A stretch of DNA of 64,000 nt. Source: Leisingera coralii. Its GTDB lineage: Bacteria > Pseudomonadota > Alphaproteobacteria > Rhodobacterales > Rhodobacteraceae. The stretch is from the NCBI RefSeq assembly GCF_049056525.1, contig NZ_JBHUPT010000014.1:163498-227497 (forward strand), in the 5' to 3' direction. Every line of letters starts with the position of its first letter. Positions within the stretch are counted from its first letter, which is position 1. Shown here piece by piece: positions 44,377 to 53,167 of this stretch. The position numbers and the translations under genes were made by a program. Below the pieces are notes generated by a model that was not told where the DNA came from, did not search any database, and saw nothing but the letters and a program-made list of their open reading frames with translations.

Positions 44377-45105
44377 TTATTTCTGCGCCCGGGCGGCAAA
44401 GACATCGGAGGCCAGCTTGCGGGTCTCGCTCTCCAGGTCCTGCAGGCCGGAGACGGCTGCGCTGCCGTCGCCTGCCTCGATGGCGTCGGCAATGCGGGAA
44501 TGCAGGCCGGTGATCACTTCGCGGTCGCGGGCGGTGAAAGTGATCATGTTCATCAGCGGCTGCATCGCCTCCACCGCGCCGGCCAGCTGATAGGACAGCA
44601 CCGGATTGCCTGCGCCATCCACCAGCGCCCGGTGAAACGCCACGTCGGAGGCGCAGAAGGCCTCATCGGTCAGGCCCGGCTGCCCCTGCCGAAAAATCTC
44701 CGCCCGCATCGTCGCTAGGTGGTCCGCACTGCGGCGCTCGGCAGACAGCGGCGCACAGGCGCGTTCCAGCGCGTAGCGCGCCTCGCAGGCAGTATCGAAA
44801 CTCACCGCATTCATGCTGAGCAGCAGGGTCGAGGTGGTGATCTGCTGCGAATAGGCATCCTCAAAGCTCAGCCGGTTCACAAACGCCCCGCCCGCCGCAC
44901 CGCGCTGGGTGCGGATCAGCGATTGCGCCGCCAGCCGCTTGAGCGCCTCGCGCACGGTCGGGCGCGACACCTGGAAGTGATCCGACAGCTCCGCCTCCGA
45001 GGGCAGCCGCTCATCGACGATAAGCTCTCCGGAAATGATGGCATCCTTGATCGCCTGAGCTATCTGAACCGAGAGATCGGCGGAACTGTTTGGGTCAATC
45101 TTCAT
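44377..45105 (-). CDS. GntR-family regulator (FadR/FCD type)
   Basis: 242 residues. Winged helix at 25-85: ERLPSEAELSDHFQVSRPTVREALKRLAAQSLI (quoted in part: SRPTVREALKRL is the recognition helix). FCD ligand domain from about 100 with the usual Asp and His positions (FHRALVDGAGNP). Divergent from the DUF2182-DUF1326-dmdA-acuI genes; in Ruegeria a GntR gene of this kind sits directly next to dmdA. It likely represses the DMSP genes. Confidence 0.88.
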   Translation of the reverse strand: MKIDPNSSADLSVQIAQAIKDAIISGELIVDERLPSEAELSDHFQVSRPTVREALKRLAAQSLIRTQRGAAGGAFVNRLSFEDAYSQQITTSTLLLSMNAVSFDTACEARYALERACAPLSAERRSADHLATMRAEIFRQGQPGLTDEAFCASDVAFHRALVDGAGNPVLSYQLAGAVEAMQPLMNMITFTARDREVITGLHSRIADAIEAGDGSAAVSGLQDLESETRKLASDVFAARAQK

Positions 45106-45159
45106 GCCCGGGGTCCTGACGCAGCGTTACGCCGGAGCTGGCCCGGCAAGAAATCATTT

Positions 45160-45189
45160 GTCTGACATTTAAAAGTCTGACATTTAAAA
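45160..45189. promoter_or_regulatory. tandem 15-bp repeat, probable GntR operator
   Basis: GTCTGACATTTAAAA occurs twice without a gap (45160-45174, 45175-45189) in the divergent space between GntR and DUF2182. The first copy with its preceding TT reads TTGTCTGACAT, containing TGTC-T-GACA; FCD-type GntR proteins bind GT-N3-AC dyads of this kind. Placed about 55 bases from the GntR start. Confidence 0.6.
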
Positions 45190-45230
45190 CTCAAGACGTG
45201 AGTCGCAGACCCTCTTACCCGGAGCGCGCC

Positions 45231-46001
45231 ATGAAAGCCATTCTGGCACAACGGATCAGAACCATGGGAGGCTGGCATTGGCTGGGCCTGTTCGGGCTGA
45301 TCCTAGGGGCGTGGGTTCTTCTCTATGCGATGTCGGTGCCGGCCGACCTGCGCCAGGCGGGGGCCATCTACGGGCCTGATTTCTGGCGCGACTTCTGCAC
45401 GCTGACGCCGGATGCGGCGGGCTTTGGCAAGATGCTGATGATGTGGGCGCTGATGTCGGCGGCGATGATGGCGCCGACCGCATTGCCCGCCTTTGCCACC
45501 TACGAGGACCTGTCCCACACCGCGCCGGACACCAGTTTCACCCGGCTGGTGGGCGGTTATCTGGCGGTGTGGCTGGGGTTTTCGGCACTGGCCGCCGTGC
45601 TGCAGCTGGGGCTGTTCCAGGCAGATCTGCTCACCGCATTTGGCGACAGCAACTCGCGCTACCTGTCGGCAGGGCTGCTGCTGGTCGCGGGCGGCTACCA
45701 GTTCTCGCCGGTGAAGGAAGCCTGCCTCAGCAAGTGCCGCCGCCCGCTGGTGTTCTTCATGCAGCACTGGGACGAGGGCCCGCTGCGCAACGGGCTGCGG
45801 CTGGGGCTGGTGTGCCTGGGCTGCTGCTGGGCACTGATGCTGCTGGCATTCGCGGGCGGCACCATGAACATCGCCTTCATGGGCCTCGCGACCGTGATCA
45901 TGATTTTGGAAAAGCTGCCGGACTTGGGCCGCTACATCACCAAACCGCTGGGTGCGGGGCTGGTGATTGCGGCGCTGGCACTGGCGGCAGGGATTATCTG
46001 A
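45231..46001 (+). CDS. DUF2182 membrane protein
   Basis: 256 residues, about seven membrane helices. Conserved cores seen: MMWALMSAAMMAPTALPAF near 64-82 (Met-rich) and YQFSPVKEACLSKCRRP near 155 with a CxxxC. The family (COG5486) is described as a predicted metal-binding membrane protein. ATG 45231 with GGAGCG ahead replaces the upstream 45198. It is followed 15 bases later by DUF1326, its usual partner. Confidence 0.85.
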   Translation: MKAILAQRIRTMGGWHWLGLFGLILGAWVLLYAMSVPADLRQAGAIYGPDFWRDFCTLTPDAAGFGKMLMMWALMSAAMMAPTALPAFATYEDLSHTAPDTSFTRLVGGYLAVWLGFSALAAVLQLGLFQADLLTAFGDSNSRYLSAGLLLVAGGYQFSPVKEACLSKCRRPLVFFMQHWDEGPLRNGLRLGLVCLGCCWALMLLAFAGGTMNIAFMGLATVIMILEKLPDLGRYITKPLGAGLVIAALALAAGII

Positions 46002-46016
46002 GAGGGAGACTAAGAC

Positions 46017-46649
46017 ATGGCCTTGGACGCCGCAACGGGCACCGTGCCCTGGACTATCAAAGGGGAGCTGATCCTCAACTGCAACTGCACCGTGTTCTGC
46101 CCCTGCGTGGTGTCGCTGGGCAAGCACCCGCCGACCGAAGGCCACTGCCAGGCCTGGGCCGGGGTGCGCATCGACACGGGCGAATACGGCGAAACCGACC
46201 TGTCCGGCCTGAACGTCGGCCTGTTCCTGGAAATCCCCGGCAACATGGGCCGCGGCAACTGGAAGGCGGCGGCCTATATCGACGACCGCGCCTCGGATGA
46301 TGCCTATGACGCGCTGGTTGCGATCTTCTCGGGCGCGGCCCGTGGCACCACCGGGCTTTTCTCGATGCTGGTGGGCGAATTCCTGGGCGCGGAGCGCGCG
46401 CCGGTCACCTTTGAGACCGAAGGCAAGGAACGCCGCCTGATGGTCGGCAAGAAGATCCAGGGCGCCGTCGTTCCGGTCGAGGGCAAGGACGGCAAGGACA
46501 TCGTTGTCACCAACACCGAATACTGGATGGGCCCCGACATCACCGTCGCCACCGCCACAAAGGGCCGCGTGCGCGCCTTTGGCCGGGTCTGGGACTTCGA
46601 CGGCCGTTCTGCCGAGATCTGCCAAATCGACTGGCAAGGGCCGAAGTAA
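46017..46649 (+). CDS. DUF1326 protein
   Basis: 210 residues. N-terminal cysteine cluster LNCNCTVFCPCVVS at about 20-33, and an alpha-beta body with no membrane segment. Family function is unknown; the cysteines suggest metal or redox work with the DUF2182 membrane partner. It ends 60 bases before dmdA, so all four genes may be one transcript. Confidence 0.85.
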   Translation: MALDAATGTVPWTIKGELILNCNCTVFCPCVVSLGKHPPTEGHCQAWAGVRIDTGEYGETDLSGLNVGLFLEIPGNMGRGNWKAAAYIDDRASDDAYDALVAIFSGAARGTTGLFSMLVGEFLGAERAPVTFETEGKERRLMVGKKIQGAVVPVEGKDGKDIVVTNTEYWMGPDITVATATKGRVRAFGRVWDFDGRSAEICQIDWQGPK

Positions 46650-46709
46650 TCTTTGCTTGCAGGCCGGATCCTTCCGGCCTGCCACCGACTGTTTCCGGAG
46701 ACTGCCGCA

Positions 46710-47804
46710 ATGGCAAATATCTTTCCTTCGCGCCGTGTGCGCAGGACGCCCTTCAGCCCCGGCGTCGAGGCCGCGGGCGTCAAGGCCTATACCGTCTACA
46801 ACCACATGCTGCTGCCGACGATGTTCGACAGCCTGGAATACGACTGCTCGCATCTGAAGGAGCATGTGCAGGTCTGGGACGTGGCCTGTGAGCGCCAAGT
46901 CAGCATCAAGGGTCCCGATGCGCTGCGGCTGATGAAAATGATCAGCCCGCGCGACATGGGCAGGATGGCGGATGACCAGTGCTATTATGTGCCCACCGTG
47001 GACCATAATGGCGGCATGCTGAACGATCCGGTGGCGGTGAAACTGGCGGCGGATCATTACTGGCTGTCGCTGGCCGATGGCGACCTGCTGCAGTTCGCGC
47101 TGGGGATCGCCATCGCCAAAGGGCTGGATGTGGAGATCGTCGAGCCTGATGTCTCGCCGCTGGCGGTGCAGGGGCCCAAGGCGGAGGACCTGATGGCCCG
47201 TGTCTTTGGCGAGGAGGTGCGCGATATCCGCTTCTTCCGCTACAAGCGCTTGGCCTTTCAAGGCGTTGATCTGGTTGTGGCGCGCTCCGGCTGGTCCAAG
47301 CAGGGCGGGTTCGAGGTCTATGTCGAAGGCTCGGAATTGGGTATGCCGCTGTGGCATGCCTTGTTTGAGGCGGGCGAGGACATGCACGTGCGGGCGGGCT
47401 GCCCGAACACGATTGAGCGGATCGAAAGCGGGCTCTTGAGCTACGGCAATGACATGACCCGCGAAAACACGCCGTATGAATGCGGTCTGGGCAAGTTCTG
47501 CAATTCGCCCGAGGACTACATTGGCAAGGCCGCCCTGGCGGAGCAGGCCGTAAACGGCCCCGCCCGCCAGATCCGCCCGCTGGTGATCGGCGGAGAGATC
47601 CCGCCGTGCCTGGATGCCTGGCCTCTCTACGCGGCTGGCAAGCAGGTGGGGCAGGTCGGCTCGGCCATTTTCGCCCCCGAGTTCGGGGTGAACGCGGCAA
47701 TTGGTATGGTGGACCGGTCCCATTGGGTGCCGGGCACCGTGATGGAAGTGGAAACCCAGGCAGGGATGCGGCCCGCAAAAGTGCAGGAGAGCTTCTGGCG
47801 CTGA
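46710..47804 (+). CDS. dmdA: dimethylsulfoniopropionate demethylase
   Basis: 364 residues. Moves a methyl group from DMSP to tetrahydrofolate, giving methylmercaptopropionate. It belongs to the GcvT fold and follows the SAR11/Ruegeria DmdA pattern throughout: VKAYTVYNHMLLPTMF near 22, EHVQVWDVACERQV near 48, DDQCYYVPTVDHNGGMLNDP near 90, ARSGWSKQGGFEVYVEG near 195 and GLLSYGNDMTRENTPYECG near 255. ATG 46710 has GGAG nine bases ahead; the frame is open to 46653. Confidence 0.95.
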   Translation: MANIFPSRRVRRTPFSPGVEAAGVKAYTVYNHMLLPTMFDSLEYDCSHLKEHVQVWDVACERQVSIKGPDALRLMKMISPRDMGRMADDQCYYVPTVDHNGGMLNDPVAVKLAADHYWLSLADGDLLQFALGIAIAKGLDVEIVEPDVSPLAVQGPKAEDLMARVFGEEVRDIRFFRYKRLAFQGVDLVVARSGWSKQGGFEVYVEGSELGMPLWHALFEAGEDMHVRAGCPNTIERIESGLLSYGNDMTRENTPYECGLGKFCNSPEDYIGKAALAEQAVNGPARQIRPLVIGGEIPPCLDAWPLYAAGKQVGQVGSAIFAPEFGVNAAIGMVDRSHWVPGTVMEVETQAGMRPAKVQESFWR

Positions 47805-47904
47805 GCCGAGGCAAGCAGGGGGCGCTGCTCCCGCCGCGGCAGGCCGCGGCTCCCCCGGGATATTTTTGGCAAGAGGAAAGCACCTCTGGGAAAGGGAATG
47901 TGAG

Positions 47905-48897
47905 ATGTTCAATGCACTGGTCGTGAATAAGGACGAAGAGAGCGGCAAAACCTCCGCCGCGGTCGAGCAGATCAGCCTGGATCAGCTGCCCGAGGGCGAG
48001 GTGACCGTGGCGGTGGAATATTCCACCGTGAACTACAAGGACGGGCTTTGCATCGGGCCGGGCGGCGGGCTGGTGCGCAAGTACCCGCATGTGCCGGGGA
48101 TCGATTTTGCCGGCACCGTCGAGGCGTCTTCGGACAGCCGGTACAAGCCGGGCGACAAGGTTGTGCTGACCGGCTGGCGCGTGGGCGAGGCCCATTGGGG
48201 CGGCTATTCGCAAAAGGCCAATGTGCGCGCCGACTGGCTGGTGCCGCTGCCCGACGGGCTGGACACCCGCCACGCGATGGCAGTGGGCACTGCCGGCTTC
48301 ACCGCAATGCTGGCGGTGATGGCGCTGGAGGATCACGGGCTGGAGCCGGGCCACGGGCCGGTTCTGGTGACAGGTGCCGCGGGCGGTGTCGGTTCGGTGG
48401 CCACCGCGATCCTGGCCAATCTGGGCCATGAGGTCGCCGGCGTCACAGGCCGACCGGAAACCGCGGACTATCTGAAATCCCTTGGCGCCACCCAGATTGT
48501 GGCCCGCGAGGAGATCAACGAGACCACCAAGCGGCCGCTGGAAAGCGAGACCTGGTCGGGTTGTGTGGATGCCGTCGGCGGCGCCATGCTGGCGCGGGTG
48601 CTGGGGCAGATGAAATACGGTGCCTCTGTCGCCGCGGTCGGACTGGCAGGCGGCGCCGGGCTGCCGGCCACCGTCATCCCGTTCCTGCTGCGCGGCGTGA
48701 ACCTCCTGGGCATCGACTCGGTGATGCAGCCTTATGACAACCGCGTTCGGGCCTGGCAGCGGATTGCCAAGGATCTGCCGATGGACAAGCTGGACGCGAT
48801 GATCCAGCCTGCCACCCTCAGCGACCTGCCGCAGCTGGGTGCGGATATCCTCAAGGGGCAGGTCAAGGGCCGCGTCGTGGTGGACGTCAACGCCTAA
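47905..48897 (+). CDS. acuI: acrylyl-CoA reductase AcuI
   Basis: 330 residues, zinc-free MDR of the YhdH type. Reduces acryloyl-CoA to propionyl-CoA with NADPH, removing the toxic product of DMSP lyases. Seen: NYKDGLCIGPGGGLVRKYPHVPGIDFAG at 36-63 (quoted in part: YPHVPGIDFAG) and the dinucleotide loop GAAGGVGSVA. Start MFNALVV at 47905, after a purine-rich stretch. dmdA-acuI is the arrangement known in Ruegeria pomeroyi. Confidence 0.94.
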   Translation: MFNALVVNKDEESGKTSAAVEQISLDQLPEGEVTVAVEYSTVNYKDGLCIGPGGGLVRKYPHVPGIDFAGTVEASSDSRYKPGDKVVLTGWRVGEAHWGGYSQKANVRADWLVPLPDGLDTRHAMAVGTAGFTAMLAVMALEDHGLEPGHGPVLVTGAAGGVGSVATAILANLGHEVAGVTGRPETADYLKSLGATQIVAREEINETTKRPLESETWSGCVDAVGGAMLARVLGQMKYGASVAAVGLAGGAGLPATVIPFLLRGVNLLGIDSVMQPYDNRVRAWQRIAKDLPMDKLDAMIQPATLSDLPQLGADILKGQVKGRVVVDVNA

Positions 48898-48928
48898 ATC
48901 CCTATAATACATTGCATCTACCGGATGA

Positions 48929-48954
48929 ACGCGCGGCGAAGTCCGCGCGTTTTT
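48929..48954 (+). terminator. acuI terminator
   Basis: ACGCGCGG-cgaagt-CCGCGCGT followed by TTTTT, 32 bases after the acuI stop; ends the DMSP operon. Confidence 0.88.
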
Positions 48955-49090
48955 CATTCGTGCCGCGGCCCTGCCGCGGCCCCAAGGCGGGAGCCGTGCC
49001 GCGATTATGCGGCCTCTAAAGCGCTCCGCCCGGTGCTCTCCAGGCCCTGTGCCGGAGACGCATTGATTTTGAAGCAAGAGGAGGGAGACC

Positions 49091-49510
49091 GTGTATTCCA
49101 AAATCATGGTGCCCGTCGATCTGGCCCACGCCGACCGCCTTGAGCAGGCGCTGAAAATGGCATCGGATCTCGCGCATCTTTACAAAGCAGAAGTGATTTT
49201 CGTGGGGGTCACCTCCCCCCAGCCCAGCAAGGTGGCGCACAACCCCCAGGAGTTTGCGGCCAAGCTCGAGGACTTTGCCTCCCGCCAGGCGGACAAGCAC
49301 AACATTACCGCCTCCGGCCATGCCGTTGTCAGCCACGATCCGGCGATCGACCTCGATGCGACGCTGGTCCAGGCCTGCAATGATACCGGTGCCGGCCTGA
49401 TCGTGATGGCCAGCCACCTCCCGCGCGTGAGCGATTACCTGTTCCATGCGCACGGCGGACGGGTGGCTGAGACGGCGCCGGTTTCGGTGCTGGTTGTGCG
49501 TGAGAGCTGA
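49091..49510 (+). CDS. universal stress protein (UspA family)
   Basis: 139 residues from a GTG start with GAGGGAG. YSKIMVPVDLAHADRLEQAL begins the Rossmann-like fold, and the end LFHAHGGRVAETAPVSVLVV carries the ATP-binding-type loop in degenerate form (GxxG lacks one Gly, so ATP binding is uncertain). It precedes a BCCT carrier by 67 bases in the same direction; a USP beside a carrier suggests control of osmolyte uptake. Confidence 0.88.
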   Translation: MYSKIMVPVDLAHADRLEQALKMASDLAHLYKAEVIFVGVTSPQPSKVAHNPQEFAAKLEDFASRQADKHNITASGHAVVSHDPAIDLDATLVQACNDTGAGLIVMASHLPRVSDYLFHAHGGRVAETAPVSVLVVRES

Positions 49511-49577
49511 CCAGGGGCGTCTTTGAAAACGCAAGCACCGGCTTGCAGGGCAGAAGTTTACTGGGAAGGAGGCCGCA

Positions 49578-51218
49578 ATGGCTGACGAAACCACAAATCA
49601 GGGTATCCCCGCTCCGGAAGGCGAAGCGGATATCATCGACACAGATTATGAGATCGGACAGGACAATATCGAAACCCAGATCGGCCCGATCGGGGTCGAC
49701 ATCCACAACCCGGTGTTCCCGGTCTCCGGATTCGTGATCGTGGCCTTCGTGTTCTACGCTCTGGCGCTGCCTGAGCAGGCGGGAACATTCTTCAACTGGC
49801 TGCGCCCGGCGGTGACCAGCAGCTTTGACTGGTTTTTCTTCGGCGCCGCGGATCTGTTTGTGCTGTTCTGCCTGTTCCTGATCGTTTCCCCCTGGGGCAA
49901 GGTGCGCCTGGGCGGCAATGAGGCAACTCCGGATTACAGCTACATCGGGTGGTTCGCGATGCTGTTCGCGGCGGGTATGGGCATCGGCCTGATGTTCTAC
50001 GGCGTGAGCGAGCCGATGAGCCACTTCTCCTCGTCCTTCGGCGGCACCGCCGTGCCAGAGGGCGGCGGCGCCCGCACCGACTGGGCACCGCTGGGCGCGG
50101 CCGCGGGCGATCAGGCCGAAGCGGTGCGTCTGGGCATGGCGGCAACGATCTTCCACTGGGGGCTCCACCCCTGGGCAATCTATGCCATCGTGGCACTGGC
50201 GCTGGCGCTGTTCACCTATAACAAGGGGCTGCCGCTCACGATCCGCTCCGCCTTCTACCCGATCTTCGGCGAGCGTGTCTGGGGCTGGGTCGGCCATATC
50301 ATCGACATTCTGGCGGTCTATGCCACGCTGTTTGGCCTTGCGACTTCGCTGGGCTTTGGCGCCACCCAGGCCAATGCCGGCCTGTATGAGCTGTTCGGCG
50401 TGCCGACAGGCGCCACAACCGAGGTTATCCTGATTTCCGTCATTACCGTTATCGCGCTGATCTCGGTGATGCGCGGCTTGGATGGCGGTGTGAAGGTGCT
50501 GTCGGAAATCAATATGGGCCTGGCTTTCCTGCTGCTGATCTTCGTGCTGATTGCAGGCCCGACCGCGGTAATCCTGACCGGGTTTGCCTCCAGCCTGATG
50601 GCCTATATCGAGTACCTGCCGGCACTGTCGAACCCGATCGGGCGCGAGGATGTGAACTTCAGCCAGGGCTGGACCGCCTTCTACTGGGCGTGGTGGATCA
50701 GCTGGTCGCCGTTTGTGGGCATGTTCATCGCCCGCGTCAGCCGCGGCCGCACCGTGCGCGAGTTCGTGATCTGCGTGCTGCTGATCCCCAGCCTGGTCTG
50801 CGTGCTGTGGATGAGCGTCTTTGGCGGCACCGCCATTCATCAGGTGCTTTCTGACGGCTTCACCGGCGCGCAGGACGCGGCGCTTGAGCTCAAACTGTTC
50901 AAGATGCTGGGAGAGCTGCCGCTGGCCGGGATCACTTCCTTTGTGGGGATCGTGCTGGTGGTTGTGTTCTTTGTCACCTCGTCAGACTCCGGCTCGCTTG
51001 TGATCGACACCATCACCGCAGGCGGCAAGGTTGATGCGCCGGTGCCGCAGCGGGTGTTCTGGTGCATCTTCGAGGGCGCGGTCGCAATCGTTCTGCTGCT
51101 GGGCGGCGGGCTTGGGGCGCTGCAGGCGATGGTGATCTCCACCGGCCTGCCGTTCACCGTGGTGCTGCTGCTGATGTGCTGGGCCATCTTCCGCGGGCTG
51201 CTGACAGAGGCGCGCTGA
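49578..51218 (+). CDS. BCCT-family carrier, betaine/DMSP type
   Basis: 546 residues, 12 membrane helices. Third-helix motif GMGIGLMFYGVSEPMSHF, as in Na+-coupled betaine carriers, and WWISWSPFVGMFIARVSRGR in the eighth helix, TSSDSGSLVIDT later. The N-terminal 45 residues are acidic. Good ribosome site (GGAAGGAGG). Directly after dmdA-acuI and a USP gene, so DMSP is a likely substrate along with glycine betaine (inference). Confidence 0.92.
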   Translation: MADETTNQGIPAPEGEADIIDTDYEIGQDNIETQIGPIGVDIHNPVFPVSGFVIVAFVFYALALPEQAGTFFNWLRPAVTSSFDWFFFGAADLFVLFCLFLIVSPWGKVRLGGNEATPDYSYIGWFAMLFAAGMGIGLMFYGVSEPMSHFSSSFGGTAVPEGGGARTDWAPLGAAAGDQAEAVRLGMAATIFHWGLHPWAIYAIVALALALFTYNKGLPLTIRSAFYPIFGERVWGWVGHIIDILAVYATLFGLATSLGFGATQANAGLYELFGVPTGATTEVILISVITVIALISVMRGLDGGVKVLSEINMGLAFLLLIFVLIAGPTAVILTGFASSLMAYIEYLPALSNPIGREDVNFSQGWTAFYWAWWISWSPFVGMFIARVSRGRTVREFVICVLLIPSLVCVLWMSVFGGTAIHQVLSDGFTGAQDAALELKLFKMLGELPLAGITSFVGIVLVVVFFVTSSDSGSLVIDTITAGGKVDAPVPQRVFWCIFEGAVAIVLLLGGGLGALQAMVISTGLPFTVVLLLMCWAIFRGLLTEAR

Positions 51219-51241
51219 GGTAAATTCCGCAAACGGAGAAA

Positions 51242-51269
51242 CGCCCCGGCTTTGAGGCCGGGTCGTTTT
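51242..51269 (+). terminator. terminator after the BCCT gene
   Basis: CCCGGC-tttgag-GCCGGG followed by TCGTTTT, about 25 bases after the carrier stop and between convergent genes. Confidence 0.7.
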
Positions 51270-51274
51270 CCTTG

Positions 51275-51655
51275 TCAGCTGTTGTATTTGAAGAACCCAA
51301 GCGAGTTGCCATCCGGATCGGTGGCATAGAAGAACCGCCCGGGCGGGATCTCGATGGTCTCGGATATCACCTTGCCGCCAGCGTCGATGATGCGCTCCAT
51401 CACGTCCTCCAGTTCACCCTCGGCGGTCAGATGCAGGGTCGGGCCGCGGCCGTCGCCCGCGGGCTTGCCGGGATAGAGATGCAGCGCAACACCCGATGCT
51501 TCATCTGCGGTCTTGAACATCGCAATCGGGTTCGGGCCGCTGTCGTCGATGCTCAGATCGGCACCGGTCACCTTGGCATAAAACGTCACTGCCGCGTCCA
51601 GATCGCTGACGGGCAGCTCGCCCCAGACCAGGAAATTCTTGGGAGTAAAGGCCAT
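51275..51655 (-). CDS. VOC-family (glyoxalase-like) protein
   Basis: 126 residues. FLVWGELPVSDLDAAVTFYAKVTG and the terminal GRFFYATDPDGNSLGFFKYNS are the paired beta-alpha-beta modules; metal-ligand positions seem partly kept (final Glu is replaced by Gly-Phe). ATG 51655 chosen over 51685. Substrate unknown. Confidence 0.82.
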   Translation of the reverse strand: MAFTPKNFLVWGELPVSDLDAAVTFYAKVTGADLSIDDSGPNPIAMFKTADEASGVALHLYPGKPAGDGRGPTLHLTAEGELEDVMERIIDAGGKVISETIEIPPGRFFYATDPDGNSLGFFKYNS

Positions 51656-51919
51656 GTCAAATCCTCCATGTTTGCCTGGCAGCAAGGTGTCATGCGCTGA
51701 TGACAGTTTCCGGCATTAGCCTTGCCGCTTGACCAGACCGCCGGCTGTACGCTACGACCCTTGCGTCCTGTCCGGCCTTTTGCGCCTTGCAGGGCTGCCT
51801 GCGATCCCTCAATCCTTGTGCGGGAGCGCGGCTCGGCTGGAAGACCTGCCATGTTCGGGGAGATCCCTGGCATGCGCCGGCCTTCCCATCGGACCGCAGC
51901 GATTGAGGAGAGATCTGTA

Positions 51920-53143
51920 ATGACTGCATTGGATATCGATTTCGTCCGGGCCCAGTTTCCGGCCTTTGCCGAACCCAGCCTTCAGGGCCAGGCGTTTTTT
52001 GAAAACGCGGGCGGCTCTTACACCTGCCGCCAGGTGATAGACCGGCTCACCCGGTTTTATACCCAGCGCAAGGTGCAGCCCTACGCGCCCTATGAGGCCT
52101 CGCGCCTGGCCGGGGAAGAGATGGACGAGGCCCGGACCCGCCTGGCCGCCCTCATGGGCGTCGCCACTGAAGAGCTGAGCTTTGGCCCGTCGACCACCCA
52201 GAACACCTATGTGCTGGCACAGGCCTTCCGCAAATTCATGAAACCGGGCGAGGCCATCATCGTCACCAACCAGGACCACGAGGCCAACAGCGGCCCCTGG
52301 CGGCGCCTGGCGGAGGAGGGGATCGAGGTCCGCGAATGGCAGATCGACCCTCAGACCGGCCATCTGGACTCGGCCCGGCTGGAAACCCTGCTGGATGAAA
52401 ACGTCCGCCTGGTCTGCTTCCCGCATTGCTCCAACGTGGTGGGGGAGATCAATCCGGTGGCGGAGATCACCGCGATGGCCCATGCCGCAGGCGCCTTTGT
52501 CTGCGTCGATGGCGTCTCCTACGCGCCGCACGGGCTGTCGAACGTGGATGAACTGGGCGCCGATATCTACCTGTTCTCTGCCTACAAGACCTACGGGCCG
52601 CATCAGGGCGTCATGGTGATCCGCAAGGCGCTGGGCGAACTGCTGCCGAACCAGGCGCATTACTTCAACGCCGATAGCCTCTACAAACGCTTCACCCCGG
52701 CAGGCCCGGACCACGCCCAGGTGGCGGCCTCGGCCGGTATGGCGGATTACTTCGAGGCGCTGGCCTCACACCATGGCCACTCAGGCACCGCTGCGGAAAC
52801 CGGGGCCTTTGTCCACGATCTGATGCGCGCGCATGAAGTGAAGCTGCTGCAGCCGCTGCTGGACGCGGTGAAGGACCGCAACGGCGTCCGCCTGCTGGGG
52901 CCGGCGCAGGCCGAAACCCGCGCGCCGACGGTTGCCCTGGCCCTGAACCGTGCCGCGGAACCGGTGGCCGCGCAGCTGGCAGAATTTGGCATCATGGCCG
53001 GCGGCGGCGATTTCTATGCCGTCCGCGCGCTGGAGGCGATGGGCATTGATCCAGGTGAAGGCGTGCTGCGTATCAGCTTCACCCACTACACGTCCGAAGC
53101 CGAGGTTGCCAAGCTGATCGAGGCGCTGGACAGGGTGCTGTAA
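51920..53143 (+). CDS. class V PLP aminotransferase (cysteine desulfurase-like)
   Basis: 407 residues. PLP lysine K223 in FSAYKTYGPHQGV, D197 in FVCVDGVSYAPHG and H120 stacking in TNQDHEAN. The mobile Cys loop of true cysteine desulfurases is not evident, so it could be a selenocysteine-lyase or epimerase-like member. The start follows GAGGAGAG; the open frame to 51722 is not coding. The photolyase gene follows after 24 bases. Confidence 0.87.
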   Translation: MTALDIDFVRAQFPAFAEPSLQGQAFFENAGGSYTCRQVIDRLTRFYTQRKVQPYAPYEASRLAGEEMDEARTRLAALMGVATEELSFGPSTTQNTYVLAQAFRKFMKPGEAIIVTNQDHEANSGPWRRLAEEGIEVREWQIDPQTGHLDSARLETLLDENVRLVCFPHCSNVVGEINPVAEITAMAHAAGAFVCVDGVSYAPHGLSNVDELGADIYLFSAYKTYGPHQGVMVIRKALGELLPNQAHYFNADSLYKRFTPAGPDHAQVAASAGMADYFEALASHHGHSGTAAETGAFVHDLMRAHEVKLLQPLLDAVKDRNGVRLLGPAQAETRAPTVALALNRAAEPVAAQLAEFGIMAGGGDFYAVRALEAMGIDPGEGVLRISFTHYTSEAEVAKLIEALDRVL

Positions 53144-53167
53144 CGCGAACTGGACAAGGAAAACGAC

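Noticed and set aside
45303..49107. Very long minus-strand open frames across the DUF2182-dmdA-acuI region
   Set aside because: They are shadows of well-supported plus-strand genes; His/Gln/Arg-rich with no motifs.
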